Of a DNA stretch of 49,316 nucleotides, positions 33,920-42,328 are shown piece after piece. The notes under the pieces were generated by a model. It ran no database searches and was not told where the DNA came from. It was given only the letters and a program-made list of their open reading frames with translations. The translations under genes were made by a program, and so were the position numbers. Origin of the DNA: an uncultured Muribaculaceae bacterium (GTDB lineage: Bacteria > Bacteroidota > Bacteroidia > Bacteroidales > Muribaculaceae); assembly GCA_910587545.1 (NCBI GenBank), contig CAJUMI010000007.1, forward strand, positions 1 through 49,316, given 5' to 3'. Numbering within the stretch: the stretch's first letter is position 1; each line of letters opens with the position of its first letter.

Positions 33920-35587
33920 ATGACAGACACAATAAAGATATACTGCAAAAATCTCGGCGAATACATCGACATCGAGGGCGGCGAAGCGCTGCTGTCGATA
34001 GGCCGTCGACTTGAGGAAAGGCTTGGCTTCGAACCGGTCTGCGCCCACGTCAACAACAAGAACGAGGCGCTGTCGTTTAAGATCTACAACCCCAAGCAGG
34101 TCGAGTTCCTGCCGATCACTTCTCCGTCGGGTTCGAGAGTTTACGTCCGCTCGCTCTGCATGTTGCTCTATCGTGCGGTGACCGCGGTCTGCCCCGGCGC
34201 GGGAATACGCATTGAGCATTCGATGTCAAACGGCTACTACTGTCGTCTTGTAGACAGCGAGGCGACAGACACTGTCATCGATGCTCTGCGTGCCGAGATG
34301 CGGCGCCTCGTCGAGGCCGATCTGCCTCTTGTCAGAGCCGAGCGCCTGACCGCAGACGTGATAAAGATATTCAGGGATCAGAACCTTAACGACAAGGTGA
34401 CTCTGCTCGAGACTACCCATGCGCTCTACACGACATTCTACACTCTTGACGGCATCAGCGACAGCTATTATGGCCCCCTTGTGCCGTCGACCGGCTATCT
34501 CAGAGTGTTCGATCTGTTGAAGTATAAAGAAGGCTTCCTGCTCTTATCCTTTGATCCCCGTGACATCAGCGTCACTCCCGAACCTGTCGCTCAGGACAAG
34601 ATGTATAAGGCATTCACCGACTATCTGTCGTTCAACCGCATCATCGGGGTGAGCACTGTCGGCGGACTGAACAAAATCGTCGAGCGGCACAAGGCCTCGG
34701 AGATGATCTATCTCGCCGAAGCTCTTCACGAAAAAGCGATCTCGCGTATCAGCGACGAGATCACACGCCGCTACCGCGAGGGCGGGGCGAGAGTGGTGCT
34801 GATCTCTGGCCCGTCGTCATCGGGCAAGACAACGACGACCAAGCGCCTCGGCGTGCAGCTGATGACTAACCTGCTCAAGCCGCGGATGATCTCGCTCGAC
34901 AATTATTTCGTCAACCGCGAAATGACTCCCCTCGACGAGTCTGGCGATTATGACTATGAGTCGCTCTACGCGCTGGATCTCGAGCAATTTAATGCCGACC
35001 TCAACGCTATCATCCGCGGCGAAGAGGTCGAGCTGCCTTACTATAACTTCGAACTCGGCGTGCGGCAGTACCGCGGCGACCGCGTGAAACTCGACGAAGG
35101 ATCGATACTGCTTATCGAGGGCATCCACGGGCTCAATCCCGAACTTACTGCCGGCATTGCCGAACAGATGAAATACCGCATTTATGTCTCGGCGCTGACC
35201 ACAATTTCTATTGACGACCATAACTGGATACCGACGACCGACAACCGCCTGCTCCGTCGCATAATCCGTGATGCCAAATATCGCGCCATGCCGCCCGAAG
35301 AGACCATACGCCGTTGGTCGAGTGTGCGCCGCGGCGAGGAAAAATGGATCTTCCCTTATCAGGAAAATGCCGATGCGATGTTCAATTCGTCGCTCCTCTT
35401 CGAGCTGGCTGTGATCAAGGATCAGGCCGAGGCTCTGTTGCGCGATGTTCCAAACGACATTCCCGAATATGCCGAGGCCTACCGCCTGCGCAAGTTCTTG
35501 AGCTATTTCCAGCCGATCCCCCAGCACATCGTGCCTTCGACGAGCGTGCTGCGCGAGTTCCTCGGCGGCAGTTCGTTCAAATATTGA
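33920..35587 (+). CDS. Nucleoside (uridine-type) kinase with ThrRS-like N-terminus
   Basis: The 555-residue protein joins a TGS-like and threonyl-tRNA-synthetase second-domain-like N-terminal half (about 1-270; HSMSNGYYCRL near 97 resembles the ThrRS editing-domain core) to a phosphoribulokinase/uridine kinase domain with P-loop ISGPSSSGKTTTTKRL near 294, ISLDNYFVNREMTP near 324 and IEGIHGLNPEL near 402. Bacteroidales annotation calls such proteins nucleoside kinases; the likely reaction is phosphorylation of uridine or cytidine. The role of the ThrRS-like half is unknown. It lies 100 bases upstream of a TPR gene. Confidence 0.9.
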   Translation: MTDTIKIYCKNLGEYIDIEGGEALLSIGRRLEERLGFEPVCAHVNNKNEALSFKIYNPKQVEFLPITSPSGSRVYVRSLCMLLYRAVTAVCPGAGIRIEHSMSNGYYCRLVDSEATDTVIDALRAEMRRLVEADLPLVRAERLTADVIKIFRDQNLNDKVTLLETTHALYTTFYTLDGISDSYYGPLVPSTGYLRVFDLLKYKEGFLLLSFDPRDISVTPEPVAQDKMYKAFTDYLSFNRIIGVSTVGGLNKIVERHKASEMIYLAEALHEKAISRISDEITRRYREGGARVVLISGPSSSGKTTTTKRLGVQLMTNLLKPRMISLDNYFVNREMTPLDESGDYDYESLYALDLEQFNADLNAIIRGEEVELPYYNFELGVRQYRGDRVKLDEGSILLIEGIHGLNPELTAGIAEQMKYRIYVSALTTISIDDHNWIPTTDNRLLRRIIRDAKYRAMPPEETIRRWSSVRRGEEKWIFPYQENADAMFNSSLLFELAVIKDQAEALLRDVPNDIPEYAEAYRLRKFLSYFQPIPQHIVPSTSVLREFLGGSSFKY

Positions 35588-35689
35588 TCCGTCCGTCTGA
35601 TAGATGTCTGATTGGCCGGGTTGATGAGAAATCGCATGATTTTTCAACTCCTGTCAAGAACAATTTCCAAGTCAGTTGTTTAGAATTTA

Positions 35690-36448
35690 ATGATAGTCTT
35701 CAGCAAAATAAAACGATGGACAGCGGCGGCCTTATGCGCCGCAGTTTCGCTGACGGTTGGAGCCGTAGCTTCTTACGACGCTCTGTCTGTCAAGGCCGAG
35801 CGCTTTTTCGACGCCCGTGAATGGGCGAGCGCTCAGGCTCTCTACGGCCTCATGCTTGACCGGAGACCCGACTGCGACTCGACTTATGTCAATGCCATCA
35901 TTGCCTCGTCGATGCTCGGTCAGCCCGACATGGCCTCGCATCTGCTGACCGAGGCCATGAAAGCCGGTGTGAGCTTCCCACGCCTGATGAGCGGAGTCAA
36001 ATCCGTGGCTTTCGAGGTCGGTGAGCCCGACGTATATGAGGACTTTATGCTGCGTTCGCAGCGCGACTGTCCGTGGCTCGAGCGCGCCATCGATTCCGAG
36101 TTGCTGCAATACTACATTTTCCGCCGTAACGGTAGCCGGACTATCGTATATGCCGAAAAGATGCTCGCCGGCCTGCCTTCGTCTATCGCCTACCTGTCAG
36201 ATCTTGCCGATGGATATGTCATGATCGGTGATTTCGATGGCGCGACCGCTACATGGAAGCGCATACTCGATATCGATGCTGACAACTATCTGACCTTACT
36301 GAAACTCGGCAATTACTACGACATCTGCGGCCGACGCGACGAGGCAATCGAATATCTCAGCCGCGCCGACCGTCTGCGTCAGACCCCCTTTGTCACCTCA
36401 CGCATTAACACCCTTGTCTCCTCGCGACTCGCCACTCCCGTCAAGTGA
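35690..36448 (+). CDS. Tetratricopeptide-repeat protein
   Basis: The 252-residue product has a signal peptide or N-terminal anchor (about 8-28: WTAAALCAAVSLTVGAVAS), then helical TPR-type repeats, for example AERFFDAREWASAQALYGLM (36-55), LSDLADGYVMIGDFDGATAT (near 170) and LLKLGNYYDICGRRDEAIEY (near 206). TPR arrays bind proteins; partner unknown. No promoter is evident in the 100-base gap after the kinase gene, so read-through is possible. Confidence 0.85.
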   Translation: MIVFSKIKRWTAAALCAAVSLTVGAVASYDALSVKAERFFDAREWASAQALYGLMLDRRPDCDSTYVNAIIASSMLGQPDMASHLLTEAMKAGVSFPRLMSGVKSVAFEVGEPDVYEDFMLRSQRDCPWLERAIDSELLQYYIFRRNGSRTIVYAEKMLAGLPSSIAYLSDLADGYVMIGDFDGATATWKRILDIDADNYLTLLKLGNYYDICGRRDEAIEYLSRADRLRQTPFVTSRINTLVSSRLATPVK

Positions 36449-36489
36449 CCGCAGATAGGCAAAATTTGAGACAGCACTGTCATGTGTAT

Positions 36490-36704
36490 TTATCGGTTTT
36501 GTTTTATATCTCCGTTGTAATTGTATGACTGCTCGACGACCTTGAAAATGATCTCGCTGCTGTTAGACAGACCCCCAAAAACACACCGGATTTATCTTTG
36601 ACACCAATCTTGTTTTTCTTGGTGATGTCAGCTGCAACAAGAAGTGACGTATACGCGTTTAATGCAAATATTGACGTCACGGCAAGTAATAAAATCTTTT
36701 TCAT
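36490..36704 (-). pseudogene. Small secreted protein, frameshifted at a G5 tract
   Basis: The reading frame starts MKKILLLAVTSIFALNAY, a signal peptide, and runs in frame to SGVFLG. After the run of five G (C on plus, 36572-36576) the direct frame gives an unlikely Ser-rich end at 36504, whereas the next frame gives LSNSSEIIFKVVEQ, then SYNYNGDIKQNR and a stop at 36490-36492. One added G (or two removed) would join the halves into a protein of about 71 residues. The gene has a -7 box (36738-36731). It is either a disrupted gene, a slippage-switched gene or a sequencing error. Function unknown. Confidence 0.65.
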
Positions 36705-36730
36705 GGTAATATGGATCTAAAATTATCGCC

Positions 36731-36738
36731 CAAATATA
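36731..36738 (-). promoter_or_regulatory. -7 box of the small secreted-protein gene
   Basis: On the minus strand a perfect TATATTTG ends 27 bases before the ATG; an AT-rich -33 region precedes it without a clear TTTG. Confidence 0.55.
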
Positions 36739-36811
36739 GCAAGAATATAATGCAATGATAAATATCGGGATACCGCCGAGCGTAAATATATCATACGCGC
36801 CCTCTGATACG

Positions 36812-36843
36812 TTTGATCCTGTCGGAAAAAAGCGTTAACTTTG
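36812..36843 (+). promoter_or_regulatory. Promoter of HAD-ribF
   Basis: TTTG at 36812-36815, 20 bases, then TAACTTTG at 36836-36843: an exact consensus promoter, 24 bases before the ATG at 36868. Confidence 0.85.
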
Positions 36844-36867
36844 CAGTTCTAATCGACTAATTTGACT

Positions 36868-37488
36868 ATGATTAAGAATATTATGTTCGACCTCGGCGGG
36901 GTCATAATGGACATTGAGAAAGAGCGCTGTGTAGCGGCTTTCGACCGCCTCGGTCTGCGCGATGCGGCGTCGTTTTTCGGCGAATACTCCCAGAAGGGTC
37001 CGTTTCTCAGACTTGAGGAAGGCACTATGACGGTCGACGATTTCCACCAGGCGATGCGCGCCGAGATCGACGGCGATGTTACCGACGCCGAGATTGACAG
37101 CGCTTTCTGTCAGTTTCTTATCGGCATACCTGCCGGACGACTGGCTGATCTGCGGCGGCTTCGCGAACGTCATGCGGTCTATCTTCTGAGCAATACCAAT
37201 CCTATAATGTGGGGATCAATGATCCGTGATGAGTTCATCCGAGAAGGCTGTAGCCGCGAGGATTATTTCGACGGCATGGTGACATCGTTTGAGGCCAAGG
37301 CGCTGAAACCCGACGAAAAAATTTTCAGATTTGCCGCTCAAAAATTCGGCATCGATCCCTGCGAGACAATATTCATCGATGACTCGCAGAGCAATCTCGA
37401 TGCGGCGGCCGCGCTCGGGTTTGAGACCTTGCATGTGGCGCCCGGCGAGGAGTTCGCCGACAAGTTGGCCGATATGGATATAAAATGA
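36868..37488 (+). CDS. HAD-superfamily phosphatase
   Basis: The 206-residue protein shows all four HAD motifs: MFDLGGVIMD near residue 6 (nucleophile Asp; the second acid is replaced by Gly as in many YihX/YigB-like members), LLSNTN near 108, the lysine in ALKPDEKIF near 148 and FIDDSQSNLDAA near 169. A helical cap lies between motifs I and II. The ATG at 36868 is preferred to a TTG two codons upstream. Its stop overlaps the ribF start (ATGA), so a flavin-pathway phosphatase role is plausible; FMN or sugar-phosphate hydrolysis are alternatives. Confidence 0.9.
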   Translation: MIKNIMFDLGGVIMDIEKERCVAAFDRLGLRDAASFFGEYSQKGPFLRLEEGTMTVDDFHQAMRAEIDGDVTDAEIDSAFCQFLIGIPAGRLADLRRLRERHAVYLLSNTNPIMWGSMIRDEFIREGCSREDYFDGMVTSFEAKALKPDEKIFRFAAQKFGIDPCETIFIDDSQSNLDAAAALGFETLHVAPGEEFADKLADMDIK

Positions 37489-38390
37489 GCGGGCAGCCGA
37501 AATTTGCAACGGTAGGCATGTTCGACGGGGTCCATCGCGGCCACCGTTCGCTCATCGGCGGTCTCAAATACGAGGCTTCGCGGCGCGGCATGTCAGCTGC
37601 CGTCTTTACCTTCGACCGCCATCCCCTGTCGCTGATATCACCTGACAAGGCTCCTGCATCGCTGATGTGTGTCCAGGACAAGATCAGAGCCATCCGCCGG
37701 GCAGGAGCTGACTTTGTCGAGGTGCTTGACTTTGACGGGGACCTGAGGTCTCTCAGCGCTGCGCAGTTCATAACATTACTCCGCGACCGTTATGGGGTCA
37801 AAGCCCTTATGATGGGCTTTAACCACCGGTTCGGCAGCGACCGCCTCCCGGATATATCCGACTATGAGAAGATAGGACGCGGCCTCGGCATAGAGATCTT
37901 CCGGGCCGGCGAACTGCGCGACCATACCCGGCATGAGCCGATCTGCAGTTCGTCCATACGAAAAGCTCTCGTCAGCGGTGATATACTGTCAGCCAATGAC
38001 ATGCTCGGTTACCCCTATCGATTGAAAGGCTCTGTCGTTGCCGGAAAGCGACTGGGCCGAACCATCGGCTTTCCCACTGCGAATATTGATACTGGCGACA
38101 GCAATCTGCTGATCCCGGGCTCGGGAGTCTATGCAGTCGATGTCATACTTCCCGATGGCAAAGTCAGCCGCGGAATGCTCAACATTGGCCGACGACCTAC
38201 AGTCGATCATTCCGCCGAGGCTCCACTGTCTGTCGAAGTGCATGTAATCGGTTGGAACGGTGACCTGTACGGAAAGGAAATCGCAGTTATGTTCCTCGAC
38301 AGGATCCGCGACGAACGATGTTTCACCGATCTTGATGCCCTGAAAAAACAACTGTCTGCCGACTGTCAGGCGGCAATTGTTGCCTGTTAG
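37485..38390 (+). CDS. ribF: Bifunctional riboflavin kinase/FAD synthetase
   Basis: Converts riboflavin to FMN and then FAD. The 301-residue protein has the N-terminal FAD synthetase (nucleotidyltransferase) domain with TVGMFDGVHRGHRSLI near 5-20, FNHRFGSDRLPD near 105 and SSSIRKALVSGD near 153, and the C-terminal riboflavin kinase domain with VVAGKRLGRTIGFPTANI near 183. Length fits the family. It overlaps the HAD gene by four bases. The riboflavin synthase gene is far away at 9752. Confidence 0.96.
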   Translation: MSGQPKFATVGMFDGVHRGHRSLIGGLKYEASRRGMSAAVFTFDRHPLSLISPDKAPASLMCVQDKIRAIRRAGADFVEVLDFDGDLRSLSAAQFITLLRDRYGVKALMMGFNHRFGSDRLPDISDYEKIGRGLGIEIFRAGELRDHTRHEPICSSSIRKALVSGDILSANDMLGYPYRLKGSVVAGKRLGRTIGFPTANIDTGDSNLLIPGSGVYAVDVILPDGKVSRGMLNIGRRPTVDHSAEAPLSVEVHVIGWNGDLYGKEIAVMFLDRIRDERCFTDLDALKKQLSADCQAAIVAC

Positions 38391-38466
38391 TTGGGTTTAG
38401 TTGGCAAATTATCTGTTATTTTTGGAATATACACATCAAAAGTCTTTAAGATTAAATAATATTGTG

Positions 38467-38474
38467 TAAATTTG
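38467..38474 (+). promoter_or_regulatory. -7 box of the 38516 gene
   Basis: A perfect TAAATTTG 41 bases before the ATG at 38516; the -33 element is weak (TTTA at 38445-38448). A TTG-started longer frame from 38462 overlaps this box and is rejected. Confidence 0.6.
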
Positions 38475-38515
38475 CTACATTAATATTATTAAACAACCTC
38501 TTGAAGTTTGGCGAT

Positions 38516-40141
38516 ATGAAAAAAATGTCTATTCTGCTGCTGTCGCTTGCATGCTCACTGCTGTCAAGCGCATCCGTAAAAATTGAATCAGCTCCGATAA
38601 CGTGCTCGATTCTTCCGCCCGAGCGAGCCGAGGCCAGTTGGGTCGACATCGAGGGCGACTGTATGATTGTCGATGATATTACCACCGGTTTCTTCGATTT
38701 TGATCAAGGTATTCTCATCTATGATGTGATGATGCAGGCCGACACGAATAATCCCGGCATGTATCGGTTGGTCAACCCATGGCAGTTCTGGCCGATGAGG
38801 ATGATGGCATCAAAGTTCGGTGCATCTGTCACCGTTTCAGATGATTTCTATATCGAGATCGATGCCACGGATCCTGACGCAGTGAAGATATATCCTCAGG
38901 ATGCAGGCCTCGACGACGGCGACGGACCGTCGGTCATTTCATCGCTCTATGGGGTCTATGATGAACTCAACATATCGGAAATCATGGCCATAGCCATGTC
39001 GGGCGTACTTGAGGACAATGTCATAAGTTTCGAAGCTCCCGCGTCGATCTTGCTTATACAGGGCGGACAGGGTTACCGCACCAATCAGAGCGGACGCTTT
39101 GCTGTTATTCTACCGGGCGGACAAGCACCGGTCGATTATGAATTCACGGTCGAACCGTTGTCCTACAAATTCATGCCTGACTCTGAATATAAATATCATT
39201 ATACCGTCGACGCCTTCGACGACCGTATTCCCGAAATCCGCTGGTACTTGACTACGTCATATCCTACGTCGGATATATGTCAGCTTGCTGCCGAAGAGGG
39301 GAATATCTGTCAGATAGGCGATAGAGTCGAGGTATCGGTCGAGGGGCTTGATGCGCGTAAAGCTTACGTGATATTCGTTTCTGTCGATGAATACGGCGAC
39401 TATCAGGAATCGGAATTCTTCAGTGTCTATCCTGTCGCCAAATCAGAGTCATGGGAATATTTCGGTCCCGCGACCATGACCGAAGACTTCTTTGCAACCT
39501 TTATGGATGACATTTCGCCCGAGACATTCGATGTCGAAGTCGAAAAGCATAAGAGTGTCGACGGCTATTACCGCATAAAAGTGCCCTTTGACAGCTGGAG
39601 CCATGCCGACAAGTTTGATGTCCGCGATGACTATCCCGGCTATATCTACATCAATATCACCAATCCCCAACGGCCGTATATCGCCGAAAGCTGCCTCGGC
39701 ATATCACGTAGCGGCAAAGAATTTGCCATAAGCAGCCATTACTGTCAGCGGGTGGAGATGCTTGGACTGGCAATGGTCGAGAAACTTAAAGAAGGCAGTG
39801 GCGGACATTGGGAAAACAATGTGCTGACATTTGACCCCGAACCCGGAGTATTCATCAGGGAATCCGGTTCGGACGTGTGGACGTTTGTCAACGCCGTCAC
39901 AAATCCCGAATGCGATATCGACGAGTATATCCACAATCCCGACTACAAAGTGCCGAGATTTCTAAACGGAAGTTTCAGTCTTGATATGAACCGGGCTTTC
40001 TCCGGCTTGACCGACTGCATCACCGGCGAGCAGTCGGAAGAAATTTATTTCAATCTTCAGGGTATTCGCGTTGACAAACCCTCGGCCGGCGTATATATCC
40101 GTCGTCAAGGTTCAAAGATCGATAAAGTGCTGATAAAATAA
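38516..40141 (+). CDS. Large secreted protein with sorting-like tail
   Basis: The 541-residue product has a signal peptide (MKKMSILLLSLACSLLSSAS). The body is beta-rich and acidic, and I do not recognise it; a fibronectin-like part may lie near 230-310 (LDARKAYVIFVSVDEYGDYQ). The C-terminus (EIYFNLQGIRVDKPSAGVYI then GSKIDKVLIK) closely resembles that of the 6417-7688 protein, so the two are probably exported the same way. Single gene, followed by a strong hairpin. Confidence 0.85.
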   Translation: MKKMSILLLSLACSLLSSASVKIESAPITCSILPPERAEASWVDIEGDCMIVDDITTGFFDFDQGILIYDVMMQADTNNPGMYRLVNPWQFWPMRMMASKFGASVTVSDDFYIEIDATDPDAVKIYPQDAGLDDGDGPSVISSLYGVYDELNISEIMAIAMSGVLEDNVISFEAPASILLIQGGQGYRTNQSGRFAVILPGGQAPVDYEFTVEPLSYKFMPDSEYKYHYTVDAFDDRIPEIRWYLTTSYPTSDICQLAAEEGNICQIGDRVEVSVEGLDARKAYVIFVSVDEYGDYQESEFFSVYPVAKSESWEYFGPATMTEDFFATFMDDISPETFDVEVEKHKSVDGYYRIKVPFDSWSHADKFDVRDDYPGYIYINITNPQRPYIAESCLGISRSGKEFAISSHYCQRVEMLGLAMVEKLKEGSGGHWENNVLTFDPEPGVFIRESGSDVWTFVNAVTNPECDIDEYIHNPDYKVPRFLNGSFSLDMNRAFSGLTDCITGEQSEEIYFNLQGIRVDKPSAGVYIRRQGSKIDKVLIK

Positions 40142-40164
40142 AAGGAAACGCCCTCAAAAATGTT

Positions 40165-40199
40165 GCACCCCGAAAGTCATCATTTGACTTTCGGGGTGC
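40165..40199. terminator. Bidirectional terminator-like hairpin
   Basis: A perfect 15-bp inverted repeat (40165-40179 with 40185-40199, 5-base loop) lies between the convergent genes ending at 40141 (+) and 40214 (-). The minus side has a short T-run (A5 at 40156-40160); the plus side has none. Confidence 0.8.
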
Positions 40200-40213
40200 G
40201 CTTGTTAAATCGG

Positions 40214-40861
40214 TTACTCAAACACTATGTCTCCGAAATATTCCGGACAGTGGAAGTCGGGGTTGGGCGTGCCGATAGGGTTCCACGACAGGAAGTGAGG
40301 GGTCGGGAGTTTGTCTCCGCACTTGTAGAAGTTGCAGCGCGCCTTTACGCCTGAGAATGACTTCAGGTCAGATGCGAAGTAAGTTTCGACAGGCACGATC
40401 AGTGACACTTCCCAGCTCACGGGGCCTTCGGCCGGGAGATGGCCGGGGGCGAGCGTGGAGTGGCGACGGACGCCGGAGAGGAGCTCGATCGGAGCGGCTT
40501 CGCGGTGGTCACGGTCGGGGCCGACAGCGCTGAGTATGGTGCCGGTACAGTTGCATTCTATATTCTGATAATTCTTATTGTCGAAGGTCACGAAAAACTC
40601 CACGCATGAGTCTTCCCACACCGGGCCGTTGTCTGCCGGAGCGGCAGCGCGCACGGCTTCTTCGGTGACGCGATAGTTCAGCAGGAGAGCGTCGCCGGTG
40701 TGTGCGGCACGGAATTCGACTTCGGGCTTATAGGGAAATTCGGCCCAGTTGACGGTGTCGATTTTCAGGAACGGAACGTGTGCGTTGTCGAGTGTCGCTA
40801 CGACTTCAGCGGCATTTCTGACGGGCATTTCAACCTTTTTTACGGAGATAGATTTGTTCAT
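40214..40861 (-). CDS. CBM9-like carbohydrate-binding domain protein
   Basis: The 215-residue protein is a single beta-sandwich resembling the carbohydrate family 9 binding domain: DTVNWAEFPYKPEVEFRAAH near residue 35, DNGPVWEDSCVEFFVTFDN near 77-95 and FLSWNPIGTPNPDFHCPEYF near 190-209. Bacteroidales carry many such proteins next to glycan genes. There is no signal peptide in the frame starting at 40861, which is odd for a carbohydrate-binding protein. It lies 143 bases after the DUF1080 gene, beyond a terminator. Confidence 0.85.
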   Translation of the reverse strand: MNKSISVKKVEMPVRNAAEVVATLDNAHVPFLKIDTVNWAEFPYKPEVEFRAAHTGDALLLNYRVTEEAVRAAAPADNGPVWEDSCVEFFVTFDNKNYQNIECNCTGTILSAVGPDRDHREAAPIELLSGVRRHSTLAPGHLPAEGPVSWEVSLIVPVETYFASDLKSFSGVKARCNFYKCGDKLPTPHFLSWNPIGTPNPDFHCPEYFGDIVFE

Positions 40862-40936
40862 AATTGAATGTTGGTTAATGAAAGTGTGTTGTCAGATTAA
40901 CGTTATATTACCGAAAATATTATGGTTTACCGTGAT

Positions 40937-40976
40937 AAAAAAAGCGGAAGCGCGCCCCGATAAGGTAGCGCGCTTC
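40937..40976 (-). terminator. Terminator of the trpS-DUF1080 transcript
   Basis: On the minus strand a perfect 9-bp stem (40976-40968 with 40955-40947) is followed a few bases later by a run of seven T (A7 at 40937-40943), 29 bases after the DUF1080 stop. Confidence 0.85.
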
Positions 40977-41004
40977 TTGTAAGAGATGATTTTCTGAAGG
41001 ATGA

Positions 41005-42297
41005 TCAGAGGCGTTCGATCTCGAGGTCTTTCCATTCGACCTTGATGCCGCCGCCGTCGTGGATCTGGAGAGCGATGCGACCCTGGGCCTTGCCGATGAG
41101 TTCATCGTTGAAATCAACCATGGGTTCGCCGTTGAGCCAAGTCTGCACATGGTCACCTTCTACGCGGAGACGGAGTGTGTTCCATTCGCCTTCCTTGAGG
41201 AAGCCTTCCTTGTCGTCGGGGATCATCTGGAGCCAGCCGCGGCCGTATGACTCATAGATGCCGGCTGTGTCGCAGTTCTTGGGAGCGACTTCACACTGCC
41301 AGCCGTGAACGATCGCGGGCTGCTCTACAAACGAGCGGAAGAATACGCCCGAGTTGCCGTTGGCGTGCTGCTTGAACTGCAGGGTGAGATCGAAGTCCTT
41401 GAAGTAGTCATCGGTTGCGAGGTAGCCGTACTGCTTGTCGGGACCACTCTCACACACGAGGTTGCCCTCGTCGTTGACATACCAGAGTTCGGTGCCGTAG
41501 GCGTTCCAGCCTGTGAGGTCCTTGCCGTTGAAGAGCTGCTGTTTGCCGTTGAGCTTTTTGGGGAGCTGTTTGATCTTGATGTTGCGGAACGATGCGGGAT
41601 CGCCGTGGTCCTGCAGACAGATCACGCCTGTGCGGGCAAGACCGTATTCGGGAGCGTTCTCCCACTTGCCGCTGTTCTTGCGTGCATACCAGTCGTCGGT
41701 CCAAGCCTCGAATTCGAGAATCTTGTGGCCGTTGAGCCAGTGCTCTACGTGGCCGTTGTCAAAGACGATGCGCGAGTTGTTCCATTCGCCCTGGGGATTG
41801 ACAAACATCGAGTCGGGGTTGGGGAGATGCATTGCGTAGTCAACGCCGAGCTTCTGCCATTCCTGGAGCTTCTCGGGAGCGTTGACTTCTTCCCAGCCTT
41901 CGTTGTCGATCAGTTGATATTCGGGGCCTGTCACGTATGGAACCTGGAAGAAGGGATTTTCGACCACGTGATAGAGCATGCCGCTGTTGCCGCCGTGGCT
42001 GAGTTTCCAGTCCCAGTCGAGAATGAAGTTGTCAAATTGTCTGTCGGTCACTATGTAGCCCGAGCCGTCGCTGCCTTCGCCTTTGGCCTGGATGCAGCCG
42101 TCGACAACGTGCCAGGGTTCGGTGAGTGAGTCACCGTTGAAATCGCGCCAGCCGTCCATGGTCTGACCGTCGAAAAGGAGTTCCCATCCGTCGGCGATTT
42201 CGGCCTCAGTGAGCTTGTTGTTTTCCTTAGCTCCTGAGCAGGAACTAGCCATCAGCGACAGGGCGCCGATGGAGAGTGTGAGATGTTTAAAGTTCAT
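41005..42297 (-). CDS. Lipoprotein with two DUF1080 (3-keto-disaccharide hydrolase) domains
   Basis: The 430-residue product has a lipoprotein signal (LMASSC, Cys20). Two related beta-jellyroll domains follow, about 38-240 and 258-430: each starts with a GWELLFDGQTMDGW or QQLFNGKDLTGW block, continues with a WHVVDGCI or WYVNDEGNLV strand and a GNSGMLYHV or GNSGVFFRS core, and ends with a laminin-like segment (FRNIKIKQL; IKVEWKDLEIERL). DUF1080 members cleave 3-keto-glycosides. It is 31 bases downstream of trpS on the same strand. Confidence 0.9.
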   Translation of the reverse strand: MNFKHLTLSIGALSLMASSCSGAKENNKLTEAEIADGWELLFDGQTMDGWRDFNGDSLTEPWHVVDGCIQAKGEGSDGSGYIVTDRQFDNFILDWDWKLSHGGNSGMLYHVVENPFFQVPYVTGPEYQLIDNEGWEEVNAPEKLQEWQKLGVDYAMHLPNPDSMFVNPQGEWNNSRIVFDNGHVEHWLNGHKILEFEAWTDDWYARKNSGKWENAPEYGLARTGVICLQDHGDPASFRNIKIKQLPKKLNGKQQLFNGKDLTGWNAYGTELWYVNDEGNLVCESGPDKQYGYLATDDYFKDFDLTLQFKQHANGNSGVFFRSFVEQPAIVHGWQCEVAPKNCDTAGIYESYGRGWLQMIPDDKEGFLKEGEWNTLRLRVEGDHVQTWLNGEPMVDFNDELIGKAQGRIALQIHDGGGIKVEWKDLEIERL

Positions 42298-42328
42298 TGG
42301 ATTTGATATTTAGGGGTTTTGTGTTATC

